Assembly (NCBI GenBank): GCA_937974195.1
Contig: CALJIC010000170.1
Span: 1-16,902, forward strand
Reading direction: 5' to 3'
DNA length: 16,902 bases
From: an uncultured Roseiflexaceae bacterium
GTDB taxonomy: Bacteria > Chloroflexota > Chloroflexia > Chloroflexales > Roseiflexaceae
The position numbers and the translations under genes were made by a program. A model generated the notes under the pieces. The model saw only the letters and a list, made by a program, of their open reading frames with translations, was not told where the DNA came from and made no database searches. Shown piece by piece: positions 1 to 7,044 of the stretch; position 1 is the first letter of the stretch; each line of letters starts with the position of its first letter.

Positions 1-20
1 GGGCGCAGCGTGCTGCGCCC
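1..20. terminator. Short perfect hairpin at window start
   Basis: An 8-bp perfect inverted repeat (gggcgcag / ctgcgccc) encloses a 4-nt loop. It lies 67 bp before the first gene and could be the terminator of a gene lying outside the window to the left. There is no T-run after it, so an intrinsic terminator is only one reading. The right arm is partly re-copied in the tandem repeat that follows. Confidence 0.35.
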
Positions 21-42
21 CTACGCTGCGCCCTACGCTGCG
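19..42. repeat. Two tandem copies of a 12-bp unit
   Basis: The unit ccctacgctgcg occurs twice back to back (19-30 and 31-42) and is followed by a degenerate third copy (43-54). The repeat contains the arm sequence cgctgcgccc, which is complementary to bases 1-10. This is low-complexity intergenic DNA with no clear function. Confidence 0.6.
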
Positions 43-87
43 CCTCTCTGTGCCCCGCCGTGGGAATGAGCCAGCAACAAGGTTCTG

Positions 88-1326
88 ATGACACCGCTCG
101 ACTGGGCCACGATCGCCATTGTCGCCGCCACGATCGCGGGGATCGCGGTCGGCCGCTGGCCGCTGCTGCGCGCCAACCGCACGACGATCGCCCTGATCGG
201 CGCGGCGCTGCTGCTCGCCGCCCGCGCCATGTCGGTCGAGGAGGCCTACGCCGCGGTCGACGCCGCGACGCTGGTGCTGCTGTTCAGCATGATGGTGGTC
301 AACGGCCACCTGTACGTGGCCGGGTTCTTCGGCGTGGTCACCCGCCAGGTGGTGCGCGTGGCGCGCGGGCCGCGCACGCTGCTGGCGATGGTCATCCTGG
401 CCTCGGGGGTGCTCTCCGCGCTGTTCATCAACGACACGGTGGTGCTGATGCTCGCGCCGGTGGTGCTGGACACCACCAGGGCGCTGCGGCGCGACCCGCT
501 GCCCTACCTGCTCGGCCTGGCCACCGGCGCCAACGTCGGCTCGTCGGCGACGATCACCGGCAACCCGCAGAACATTGTGATCGGCAGCGCCTCCGGCATC
601 CCCTACGTCGAGTTCGCCGCCGCGCTCGCGCCGACCGCGCTGATCGGCCTGGCGATCTGCTGGGCGGTGATCGTGCTGCTGCACCGCCGCGAGTTCCGCC
701 CGGAGCGGTTCGTCGTGCCCGACGTGGCGCGCGGCAACCTGTCCGGGCGCGGGGCGCCGCGCCTCTACCGCCCGCTGCTGATCAAGAGCGCCCTCGTCGT
801 CCCGGCGATGCTGGCGCTGTTCCTGGCCGGCGTGCCGGTGGCGCTGGCGGCCTTCCTGGCCGCGGCCGCGCTGCTCGCCACCAGGCGGCTCAGGCCGCAG
901 CGCATCTTCGCCACGGTGGACTGGGAGCTGCTGGTCTTCTTCGCCGGGCTGTTCGTCGTCACCGGCAGCCTGGAGGCGCGCGGCCTCACCGACCGGCTGT
1001 TCGAGGCCGCCGCGCCGCTCGCCCGCGGCGGGCTGGCGCCGTTCGCGCTGGTCACGGCGGCGCTGTCGAACCTGATCAGCAACGTGCCCGCCGTGCTGCT
1101 GCTCCAGAGCCTGGTGCCGGCCTTCGCCGACGAGCGGCGGGCGTGGCTGATGCTCGCGAGCGCCTCGACGCTGGCCGGCAACCTGACGCTGATCGGCTCG
1201 GTCGCGAACCTGATCGTCGCCGAGCTCGCGGCGCGCTGGGGCGTGCGGATCAGCTTCCGCGCCTACCTGCGCGTCGGCGTGCCGATCACGGCGCTCACGC
1301 TGCTGGTGGCGCTGCTCCTGGTGTAG
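88..1326 (+). CDS. SLC13/ArsB-type (ion transporter superfamily) permease
   Basis: A 412-residue polytopic inner-membrane protein of about ten or more hydrophobic segments, consistent with the ArsB/CitMHS/SLC13 ion transporter superfamily, whose members move anions such as citrate, sulfate or arsenite, or exchange Na+/H+. Family hallmarks occur twice, as expected for an internally duplicated fold. The first half has a helix with FINDTVVLMLAP followed by TGANVGSSATITGNPQN. The second half has SNLISNVPAVLLL followed by LAGNLTLIGSVANL. These paired NDT/SNVP and GN(P)QN/GSVAN motifs are the ion-binding hairpins. The length matches single-subunit members, and there is no attached TrkA-C/RCK domain. 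The ATG is preceded by a weak AAGG at 79-82 with 5-nt spacing. The substrate cannot be assigned: no arsR or other ars gene is adjacent, so an arsenite function is not supported by context. Confidence 0.9.
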   Translation: MTPLDWATIAIVAATIAGIAVGRWPLLRANRTTIALIGAALLLAARAMSVEEAYAAVDAATLVLLFSMMVVNGHLYVAGFFGVVTRQVVRVARGPRTLLAMVILASGVLSALFINDTVVLMLAPVVLDTTRALRRDPLPYLLGLATGANVGSSATITGNPQNIVIGSASGIPYVEFAAALAPTALIGLAICWAVIVLLHRREFRPERFVVPDVARGNLSGRGAPRLYRPLLIKSALVVPAMLALFLAGVPVALAAFLAAAALLATRRLRPQRIFATVDWELLVFFAGLFVVTGSLEARGLTDRLFEAAAPLARGGLAPFALVTAALSNLISNVPAVLLLQSLVPAFADERRAWLMLASASTLAGNLTLIGSVANLIVAELAARWGVRISFRAYLRVGVPITALTLLVALLLV

Positions 1327-1380
1327 CGCGCCGCCATCGGGAATCCGCAGACGTCCTGCGAGAATCTGCAAAAACCCCAG

Positions 1381-1386
1381 TACAAT
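1381..1386 (+). promoter_or_regulatory. Possible -10 box for the MgtC-like gene
   Basis: TACAAT lies 36 bp before the ATG at 1423 in an unusually A/T-rich patch of the gap between the first two genes. No TTGACA-like -35 is seen at the right spacing. The gap (1327-1422) otherwise holds only a 5-bp hairpin (1346-1360). Confidence 0.35.
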
Positions 1387-1422
1387 ACAGTTCTTCATTC
1401 ATCTACGTTCTGGGGAGGAGGC

Positions 1423-2703
1423 ATGATCTTACCGACGTCCGAGTGGCCCTACCTGCTGACACTTCAGCGGCTGGGGCTGGCGCTGGCCATTGGGCTGTTT
1501 GTGGGCCTCGAGCGCGAGCGACGGCGCAAAGCCTCGGGCGTGCGCACCTTTGCGTTCGTCACCATGCTCGGCTGCCTCGGCGGGCTGCTTGGCGAGTCCT
1601 TCGCGCTGCTGAGCATCTTCCTGCTCGGGGTGCTGATCGTATTCCTGAACCTCCAGACCTTGCGGGCGGACCGCGGGACGGAGCTCACCACGTCGGCGGC
1701 CCTGCTGGTCATGGGCGCCGTCGGGGTGCTGTGCGGCCAGGGGCACACTGTCGCCCCGGTCGCGGTGGCGGTTGTCACGGCCGCGCTCCTGGCGTGGAAA
1801 GAGCCGCTCCAGGGGTTCAGCATCCATCTGAGCGACGCCGAGCTGCGCTCGGCCATTCTGCTGGGCATCCTGGCGTTCGTCATCTACCCCGCGCTGCCGA
1901 CCGGGCCGATCGATCCGTGGCAGGTGCTCGTGCCGCAGGAGGCCTTCCTGACCGTCATCCTGATCGCCGGCATCGGGTTTGTGAACTACGTCCTGTGGAA
2001 GATCTACGGGACACGCGGCATCGAGCTGACCGGATTTCTCGGCGGGCTGGTCAACAGCACGGTGACGGTCAGCGAGCTCGCCACCCGCGTGCAGGACACG
2101 AACGGGCAGCTGGCCGATGTCGCCTACCGCGGCAGCATCCTCGCGACCGCGGCGATGGTGGTACGCAACACCGTCCTCCTCGCCATCCTGGCGCCCAGCG
2201 TTCTGATGAACAGCGGGCTGAGCCATCTCGGCATGCTGCTCGCCTGCGTGGTCCTGATCGTCCTGCATCGAAAATCGAATGCGTCGTCGGGAGGTGAGAC
2301 CCCCCTGCTCCACCTGGAGTCGCCCTTCTCGCTCAAGTCGGCGCTGAAGTACGGCCTCTTCTTCCTGGTGCTGCAGGTGGTGGTGGTGCTGGCGCAGCAG
2401 GCGCTGGGGCAGGTGGGCGTGTACGTCACGAGCCTGCTGGGCGGCCTGGTGTCGAGCGCCAGCGCGGTGGCGGCGGCGGCGTCCCTGGCCTCCCAGGGGA
2501 CCATCTCCAACACCACCGCGGGGATCAGCGCGATGATCGCCTCGCTCGCCAGCGCGGCGATCAACCTGCCGCTGATCATGCGCGCCCGGCAGCGGCAGCT
2601 GACCTTGCGGTTCGGCTGGGCCCTCGGGGTTGTGCTGGTGTTCGGCGTCACGGGGGCGCTCATCCAGCGCTACACAATGGTGACGCTGCCGCTCGGGCTG
2701 TGA
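1423..2703 (+). CDS. MgtC/SapB-type membrane protein with DUF4010 C-terminal half
   Basis: A 426-residue integral membrane protein. The N-terminal third carries the MgtC/SapB signature: helix LALAIGLFVGLERERRRK followed by SGVRTFAFVTMLGCLGG. MgtC itself is about 230 residues. The long remainder, with many hydrophobic segments including GFLGGLVNSTVTVSELATR and a second SLLGGLVSSASAVAAAASLA, matches the DUF4010 domain that follows MgtC in one family branch. The twice-occurring LGGLV(N/S)S motif suggests an internal repeat. MgtC proteins are linked to growth in low magnesium and to modulation of membrane ATPases; the role of the DUF4010 form is not established. The start is supported by a purine-rich GGGGAGGAGG just upstream (1412-1421). 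Codons ending in T or A are somewhat more frequent than in the neighbours, a weak hint of different ancestry. There is no clear terminator downstream. Confidence 0.88.
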   Translation: MILPTSEWPYLLTLQRLGLALAIGLFVGLERERRRKASGVRTFAFVTMLGCLGGLLGESFALLSIFLLGVLIVFLNLQTLRADRGTELTTSAALLVMGAVGVLCGQGHTVAPVAVAVVTAALLAWKEPLQGFSIHLSDAELRSAILLGILAFVIYPALPTGPIDPWQVLVPQEAFLTVILIAGIGFVNYVLWKIYGTRGIELTGFLGGLVNSTVTVSELATRVQDTNGQLADVAYRGSILATAAMVVRNTVLLAILAPSVLMNSGLSHLGMLLACVVLIVLHRKSNASSGGETPLLHLESPFSLKSALKYGLFFLVLQVVVVLAQQALGQVGVYVTSLLGGLVSSASAVAAAASLASQGTISNTTAGISAMIASLASAAINLPLIMRARQRQLTLRFGWALGVVLVFGVTGALIQRYTMVTLPLGL

Positions 2704-2750
2704 CGCGCGGCGGGTATGGCGGCCCGCTGTCCCCGGACACCCGCGCCAGG

Positions 2751-2759
2751 TGGTATCAT
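2751..2759 (+). promoter_or_regulatory. Extended -10 promoter for the YkgJ-PfpI-YjbR-APH operon
   Basis: TGGTATCAT fits the extended -10 pattern TGnTATnAT. Transcription would begin near 2766, about 2 bases before the ATG at 2768, so the first mRNA would be leaderless or almost so. No convincing -35 is visible. The same type of box occurs at 7114-7122 and, on the minus strand, at 6566-6574. Confidence 0.5.
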
Positions 2760-2767
2760 GGCCGGCT

Positions 2768-3058
2768 ATGAGGCCGGAGCAACAGAGCGAGCCGATGTCC
2801 TGCCGGGTGGGGTGCGGCGCATGCTGCATCGCGCCGTCGATCTCCTCGCCGATCCCCGGGATGCCCAACGGCAAGCCAGCGGGCGTGCGCTGCGTCCAGC
2901 TGACCGCGGACAACCGCTGCCGGCTCTTCGGGAGGCCGGAGCGGCCCGCGGTGTGCGTCAGCCTCAGGCCGTCGCCCGAGATGTGCGGCACGACCAGCGA
3001 GGAGGCGCTCGTCCGGCTGACGTTCCTGGAGCGCGCCACCGCGCCGGCCGCTGAGTAA
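2768..3058 (+). CDS. YkgJ/UPF0153-type cysteine-cluster protein
   Basis: A 96-residue soluble protein rich in cysteine, with the pattern CxxxCxxCC (SCRVGCGACC) near the N-terminus. Next comes the conserved IAPSISSPIPGMPNGKPAG block, then CxxxxxxxxC (GVRC...NRC) and finally VCVSL...EMC. This layout is typical of the YkgJ/UPF0153 family (the YeiW-like branch), presumed to bind zinc or an iron-sulfur cluster; no reaction is established. The frame is open to a GTG at 2750, but that lies upstream of the predicted transcription start, so ATG 2768 is preferred; ATG 2795 is also possible and would still include all cysteines. It is the first gene of a tight four-gene operon, 16 bp before the PfpI gene. 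Confidence 0.85.
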   Translation: MRPEQQSEPMSCRVGCGACCIAPSISSPIPGMPNGKPAGVRCVQLTADNRCRLFGRPERPAVCVSLRPSPEMCGTTSEEALVRLTFLERATAPAAE

Positions 3059-3074
3059 GCGTAGGAGGTTGTTC

Positions 3075-3686
3075 ATGTCGGCTGACGAAGGCGTGCGGCG
3101 GCGGTCCGTCGCCATTCTGATCTTCGACGACGTGGAGCTGCTTGACTTCGCCGGGCCGTTCGAGGTGTTCAGCTCGGCGCGGGCGCTCACGGGCGAGCGC
3201 CAGCGCCTGATGGATGTCTTCACCGTCGCCGAGCACGACCGGCCGGTGCGCACCCGCAACGGCCTGGTGGTGCAGCCGGACTACACGCTGGCGAACTGCC
3301 CGCCCGCCGATATCCTCGTGGTGCCGGGCGGGGCCGGGGCGCGCCCGCTCGAGGAGCGCCCGGAGATCCTCGGCTGGATCCGCGAGCGCAGCGCGCAGGC
3401 GGAGCTGACCACCAGCGTCTGCACCGGCAGCTTCCTGCTGGCGCGCGCCGGGCTGCTCAGCGGCCGCACGGCCACCACCCACTGGGAGTCCGTGCCCGAG
3501 CTGCGCGAGCGCTACCTGGACATCGAGGTGCTGGAGGACGAGCGCTACGTCGACGCCGGGCCGGTCGTGACGAGCGCCGGGGTGAGCGCCGGGATCGACA
3601 TGGCGCTGCACGTCGTGTCGCGGCTCTACGGCCCGAGCGTGGCCCGCGCCACCGCCTTGGGCATCGAGTACGACTACTGGGAGTGA
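3075..3686 (+). CDS. DJ-1/PfpI family protein, isonitrile-hydratase-like
   Basis: A 203-residue protein of the GATase1/DJ-1/PfpI superfamily. The order is: strand SVAILIFDDVELLDFAGPFEVF (11-32), glycine-rich ILVVPGGAGARPL, then the nucleophile elbow SVCTGSFLLARAGLLSGR with Cys116, and TTHWES with His136. The SVCTGS...LLxGxxATTHW block and the DD/ELLDFAGP start resemble isonitrile hydratase (InhA of Pseudomonas), which hydrates isonitriles to N-formamides; that is the closest activity I recognise. The alternative is the N-terminal GATase1-like half of an AraC regulator, but there is no HTH domain here. The frame opens at TTG 3069, but AGGAGG at 3063-3068 is placed for ATG 3075 (6-nt spacing). 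Its stop is 1 nt before the YjbR start. Confidence 0.88.
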   Translation: MSADEGVRRRSVAILIFDDVELLDFAGPFEVFSSARALTGERQRLMDVFTVAEHDRPVRTRNGLVVQPDYTLANCPPADILVVPGGAGARPLEERPEILGWIRERSAQAELTTSVCTGSFLLARAGLLSGRTATTHWESVPELRERYLDIEVLEDERYVDAGPVVTSAGVSAGIDMALHVVSRLYGPSVARATALGIEYDYWE

Positions 3687-3687
3687 C

Positions 3688-4050
3688 ATGACGCTCGATG
3701 AGCTGCGCGCGCTGCTGATGGGCAGGCCGGGCGCCAGCGAGGACTTCCCGTTCGGCCCGGAGCCGCTGGTGGCCAAGGTCGGCGGGCGCATGTTCGCGCT
3801 GGTGAGCTTCCGCAGGCCGCCCCTGCAGATCTCGCTGAAGTGCGACCCGTACCACGCACAGCTCCTGCGCGACACCTACCCGGCGGTGCGGCCGGGCTAC
3901 CATCTCAACAAGCGCCACTGGATCACGGTGACGCTCGACGGGAGCCTGCCGGAGGAGCTGCTGCGCAGCCTGATCGACGAGTCCTACGCGCTGGTGGTGC
4001 GCGGGCTGACCCGCGCGGCGCGCCGGGCTCTGGAGGGCGAGCCCACGTGA
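3688..4050 (+). CDS. MmcQ/YjbR family protein
   Basis: A 120-residue protein with the full YjbR/MmcQ (CyaY-like fold) pattern: N-terminal helix LDELRALLMGRPGASEDFPFG, then PLVAKVGGRMFALV, then PLQISLKCDP, then VRPGYHLNKRHWITV, and the C-terminal SLIDESYALVVRGL. The family is described as a putative DNA-binding, double-wing fold; its cellular role is not known. The length is normal for the family. GGGAG at 3679-3683 lies inside the end of the PfpI gene. The start is 1 nt after the preceding stop, and the stop overlaps the GTG of the next gene by 3 nt, indicating co-translation. Confidence 0.92.
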   Translation: MTLDELRALLMGRPGASEDFPFGPEPLVAKVGGRMFALVSFRRPPLQISLKCDPYHAQLLRDTYPAVRPGYHLNKRHWITVTLDGSLPEELLRSLIDESYALVVRGLTRAARRALEGEPT

Positions 4051-4940
4051 TCCCCGACGCCGTCCTGCAGATCGTCGCGGCGGCCTTCCCCGGCGAGCCG
4101 GTCACCGACCTCGCGCCGACCTTCGGCGGCTTCTCGAACCGCACGGTCGCGGCGCGGATCGGCGAGGCGCGCGTGGTCATCAAGGCCGCGTCGTCCCCGC
4201 CGAAGCGCGCCGACGTGCGCCGCGAGGCGCGCGTCCTCTCGCTGCTGCGCGGCTCCGCGCTGCCGGCCCCCGAGCTCCTGGCGCTCGGCGAGGACGGCGA
4301 GTGGACCGTCGCGGTGACGCGCGCGCTGGCCGGCGAGCCGGGCCTGCGGCTCTACGAGCGCCCGCCGGAGTCGCTCGCCGGCAGCTTCGCGGCTCTGGGG
4401 GCGGCGCTGGCCCGCGTCCACACGGTGCGGTGCGCCGCCAACGTCGAGCCGGACCTCGACCTGGCGGCGCGGGCGGCGGAGACGCGGGCGGCCCTCGCGG
4501 GGCTGCCGCTCGACCAGGAGCTGCGCGAGACGCTTGTGGCGAGCCTCGATCACCCGGCGTGGCGCGGCGAGGCGCGGCTGGTGCACGGCGACGCCGGCCT
4601 GCACAACACGCTGTGGCAGGCCGGCGCGCTGGCGCTGCTCGACTGGGAGTGGGCGGGTTGGGGCAACCCGCTGGTCGACCTGGCCTGGGTGGCGTGGACG
4701 ATGCACTTCCGCCAGGTCCAGCAGGCTGCCTGGGAGGCGTTCCTCGACGGCTACGGCGCGTCGCGGGCGCTCGCGCTCGGCCTCGAGCCGCAGACGGTGC
4801 GCGCGCTGGCGCTCGGGCAGATCGCGGGCATCCTCACCCGCGCCCGCCTCCAGCCGCCGGCCTGGGAGGAGTGGCTGCGGCGCCTCCGCTGGACCGTGGC
4901 GCTCCCCGACGGGGCCTGGGAGCTCGCGCGCGGCCTGTGA
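4047..4940 (+). CDS. Aminoglycoside-phosphotransferase-fold small-molecule kinase
   Basis: A 297-residue protein with the APH/choline-kinase fold. Visible elements are a nucleotide-loop-like FGGFSNRTVAARIG (26-39), Lys46 in VVIKAA, Glu60 in RREARVLSLL, the Brenner-type catalytic motif HGDAGLHN (180-187, catalytic Asp182), and the metal-binding ALLDWEWAGWGNPLVDLAW with Asp199. It should transfer a phosphate from ATP to a hydroxyl of a small molecule. The substrate is unknown, and nothing marks it as a true antibiotic-resistance enzyme: many APH-fold proteins act on choline, homoserine, fructosamine or macrolides. The GTG start at 4047 overlaps the YjbR stop (GTGA), with GGAGG at 4032-4036. The frame is open further upstream to 3840, but that part is the YjbR shadow. 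It is the last gene of the operon, followed by a strong hairpin. Confidence 0.9.
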   Translation: MIPDAVLQIVAAAFPGEPVTDLAPTFGGFSNRTVAARIGEARVVIKAASSPPKRADVRREARVLSLLRGSALPAPELLALGEDGEWTVAVTRALAGEPGLRLYERPPESLAGSFAALGAALARVHTVRCAANVEPDLDLAARAAETRAALAGLPLDQELRETLVASLDHPAWRGEARLVHGDAGLHNTLWQAGALALLDWEWAGWGNPLVDLAWVAWTMHFRQVQQAAWEAFLDGYGASRALALGLEPQTVRALALGQIAGILTRARLQPPAWEEWLRRLRWTVALPDGAWELARGL

Positions 4941-4958
4941 GGCGCGGGGAGAAGCTGA

Positions 4959-4991
4959 GAGGGGCGCCGGTCACACGTGCCGGCGCCCCTC
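4959..4991. terminator. Hairpin between convergent APH and glycoside hydrolase genes
   Basis: A perfect 12-bp GC-rich stem (4959-4970 with 4980-4991) encloses a 9-nt loop, 18 bp after the APH stop and 11 bp before the hydrolase stop. Its position between two convergent genes supports a bidirectional terminator. The plus strand continues with CTTGCT and the minus strand with a pyrimidine-rich run, so U-tracts are weak. Confidence 0.7.
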
Positions 4992-5002
4992 CTTGCTATG
5001 CG

Positions 5003-6532
5003 CTACGAGCGCGGCGGCCCCTGCCACACGTACACCGGCTCCTCGCCGACCGTCAGCGTGATGCGCGGCGTGCTCACCTGCGTGCGCTCGCCGTCCCGGC
5101 TGATGATCTCGGCCTGCGTGCCCGGCTCGCGCGCCAGCACCACCTGCTGCGACCCAACCGTGCGCCACAGCACGTCGACCCACGCGCCGCCCGCGGCGCG
5201 GAAGCGGAGGTGGTACAGGCCGCTGTAGTTCTGGTCGTTCGGGTTCAGCCGGTAGCGGTGGGCCGACCCGTAGCCGGCGAACGACGCGCCGGCGAGCTGC
5301 TCGGTCATCGTGCGGTAGGCCTGGAAGACCGGCTTCTCCCGGTAGCCCTCGGCCTTGGTCCCGAGCATCGCCGCGGCGTCCTCGCAGGCGTGGCCCCACT
5401 CGCCGTCGAACTTGTCCTCGAGCTGGAAGTAGCTGACGTGCTGCACCCCGAGCGACAGCGCAATCGCGTGCGCCCGCACCATGTAGGTCGCGGCCGTGCT
5501 CTCGTCGCGCACGCTCGACGGCGGGCAGTCCACCTGGCCGCAGCGGCAGGTGAACCAGCCCAGCTCGCTGATCCACAGCGGCCGCACGCCGTTGTTTCCG
5601 ACGTGCTGCTGGAGCCAGCGCTGGGCGGTGAGGATGCGGCCCCAGACGGTGATCGTGGCGTGGATGCCGGGCGCATCGGGCGCGGCCGAGGTCATGTACG
5701 GGTGGATCGGCAGCGCGTCCCAGGTGTGCAGCGACTCGGGCACCGCGGCGATCATGTGCGAGTAGAACGGCAGGCCGTCGGTCGGGTCGGTGCCGAGGCC
5801 ATCGAAGATGTAGACGCCGCCCAGCGTGACTATGGCGCTGTTATCGGCGGCCTTCATCGCCTTGTAGGCCTCGACCAGCATGGCGCCGTACTCGGCGGGG
5901 GTGCCCGGCCAGGTGAGCGGGGCGCTCGGCTCGTTCCAGATCTGCCAGGCGGCGATGCGCGGCGAGCCGGGGGCGTCCATGAACCCGTCGCCGTCGTAGC
6001 GCTCCACGATCGTCCAGGCGAAGTCGGCGAAGTCGCGCGGGCTGGCCGGCGGGCACCAGTAGGTCTCGGTGCGCGCCTCCGCGGCGCGGCGGGCGCAGTC
6101 GCGCACGCGCGCCCACTCGGGGGTGGTCAGCAGCATGCCGACGATGCCGTAGCCGGCATCGGCCAGCTGGCCGATGCGGCGGTCCATGTAGTCGAAGTTC
6201 CAGTTGCCCTTGCGGCCCGGCTCGATGTTGGCCCAGCTCAGCTCCTCGCGGGCCCAGGCGGCGCCGGCGGCACGGCCCCGCGCCGTGAGCGTGGCGATGC
6301 CATCGTCGCCGTCGTTGGCGATCCGCTCCAGCCCGGTGATGTAGGTGTTGAGCCCGAAGAAGTCGATTGTGGAAGGCTGCTGCTGCGGCTCGGCCAGCGC
6401 GGGCGCCGGTCCGATCAGCAGGCTCAGCAGTGTGATGAGAAGGATGGGCGCGATGTGCGCCCGCTTGAGGTATGGTGCGCGCAACATTCTCCGCTCGAAT
6501 GCTGCGCCGGTCGTTCGATTTGGACGGCGCAT
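5003..6532 (-). CDS. Secreted clan-A-like (TIM-barrel) glycoside hydrolase
   Basis: A 509-residue exported protein. A signal peptide is clear: basic RRMLRAPYLKR, hydrophobic IAPILLITLLSLLIG, and a cut likely after PAPALA (47). The barrel follows with WAREELSWANIEP (beta-strand 2 region of GH5/GH39-like enzymes), WQIWNEP with Glu201 as candidate acid/base, and PLWISELGW with Glu323 as candidate nucleophile. This NEP/SELGW pair is typical of retaining clan GH-A enzymes; the exact family is not recognised. Six cysteines (146, 160, 329, 331, 336, 383) suit an exported disulfide protein; three form CRCGQVDC just after the nucleophile. The C-terminal 90 residues look like a beta-sandwich. ATG 6532 has AGGAG at 6536-6540 (short 3-nt spacing); ATG 6487 would give a more conventional signal peptide. 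The substrate is unknown. Confidence 0.85.
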   Translation of the reverse strand: MRRPNRTTGAAFERRMLRAPYLKRAHIAPILLITLLSLLIGPAPALAEPQQQPSTIDFFGLNTYITGLERIANDGDDGIATLTARGRAAGAAWAREELSWANIEPGRKGNWNFDYMDRRIGQLADAGYGIVGMLLTTPEWARVRDCARRAAEARTETYWCPPASPRDFADFAWTIVERYDGDGFMDAPGSPRIAAWQIWNEPSAPLTWPGTPAEYGAMLVEAYKAMKAADNSAIVTLGGVYIFDGLGTDPTDGLPFYSHMIAAVPESLHTWDALPIHPYMTSAAPDAPGIHATITVWGRILTAQRWLQQHVGNNGVRPLWISELGWFTCRCGQVDCPPSSVRDESTAATYMVRAHAIALSLGVQHVSYFQLEDKFDGEWGHACEDAAAMLGTKAEGYREKPVFQAYRTMTEQLAGASFAGYGSAHRYRLNPNDQNYSGLYHLRFRAAGGAWVDVLWRTVGSQQVVLAREPGTQAEIISRDGERTQVSTPRITLTVGEEPVYVWQGPPRS

Positions 6533-6565
6533 AGGCTCCTACGTCAGCTTCAGCGATGCGCCCCC

Positions 6566-6574
6566 AGTATACCA
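6566..6574 (-). promoter_or_regulatory. Extended -10 promoter for the glycoside hydrolase
   Basis: On the minus strand this reads TGGTATACT, an extended -10 box (hexamer TATACT at 6566-6571). Transcription would start near 6559 and leave a leader of about 27 nt to ATG 6532. There is no good -35. Confidence 0.55.
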
Positions 6575-6583
6575 TCTTCCTCA

Positions 6584-6619
6584 GCGCCGGCTGCTGAAGG
6601 GCAGGGGAGCTGCCGGCGC
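6584..6619 (-). terminator. Possible terminator of the J-domain-like gene
   Basis: An 8-bp GC-only stem (gcgccggc, 6584-6591, with gccggcgc, 6612-6619) encloses a 20-nt loop and starts 1 nt beyond the stop codon of the minus-strand gene above it. No T-run follows, and the loop is long, so this is tentative. Confidence 0.35.
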
Positions 6620-6620
6620 C

Positions 6621-7016
6621 TCACCGCTCGAGCGGGTCGAGGGCCGCGTTCCAGAGCTTCATGCGCTCCGCGTCGCCGCCGGCGTCCGGGTGGTGAAGGC
6701 GCGCCATCGCCTTGCGGATCGCGCTCACCTCCTCCGGAGTCAGCTGCAGGTTGAGCCCGCCGATCTGCAGCGGCACGCCGGCCTGCTCCGCCTTGCGGCG
6801 CCAGTCGTCGCGCTCGCGCTCGAGCTGGATGTTCTCGCGCACGATCGCCGACAGGTTGGCGACGGTCTTGTTATACGCTCGCAGGCACTCGTCGTAGCGC
6901 GCGCGCTCCTTGTCGAGCTGGCGCAGCAGCCCGCGGATCGTCTTGTGAGCCTCGGCGAGCTCCTGCTGGAGCAGCGCCCCGTCGATCTCGGCGGTAGGCT
7001 CCGGGTTGCCGATCAC
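6621..7016 (-). CDS. Small coiled-coil protein with a vestigial C-terminal J domain
   Basis: A 131-residue protein. Residues about 14-78 are a charged heptad-like helix (LLQQELAEAHKTIRGLLRQL...), probably a coiled coil. The C-terminus, LTPEEVSAIRKAMARLHHPDAGGDAERMKLWNAAL, resembles helix II, the HPD loop (109-111) and helix III of a DnaJ J domain, but the usual helix I (YxxLGv) is missing. HPD is the tripeptide with which J proteins stimulate Hsp70 ATPase. Whether this short form can do so is not known. The start is GTG 7016: AAGGAGGT at 7023-7030 sits 6 nt upstream, so the open frame further up (to 7079) is not used. It is transcribed divergently from the SDR gene. Confidence 0.7.
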   Translation of the reverse strand: MIGNPEPTAEIDGALLQQELAEAHKTIRGLLRQLDKERARYDECLRAYNKTVANLSAIVRENIQLERERDDWRRKAEQAGVPLQIGGLNLQLTPEEVSAIRKAMARLHHPDAGGDAERMKLWNAALDPLER

Positions 7017-7044
7017 AGGCGCACCTCCTTTCGAAGACACAGGT

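Noticed and set aside
88..1326. Arsenite efflux pump ArsB
   Set aside because: The superfamily match is good, but there is no ars context and the substrate cannot be read from sequence.
60..2297. Very long arginine/glycine/alanine-rich frame (745 codons, plus)
   Set aside because: It spans two genes with clear membrane-protein homology in other frames; its composition is a GC-codon artefact, with no recognisable domain.
4047..4940. Aminoglycoside resistance gene
   Set aside because: Only the general APH fold is supported; there is no mobile context and no specific resistance-family motif.
4301..6754. 817-codon plus-strand frame across the APH end and antisense to the glycoside hydrolase
   Set aside because: It crosses the strong convergent hairpin and is antisense to a gene with signal peptide and catalytic motifs; no domain is visible.
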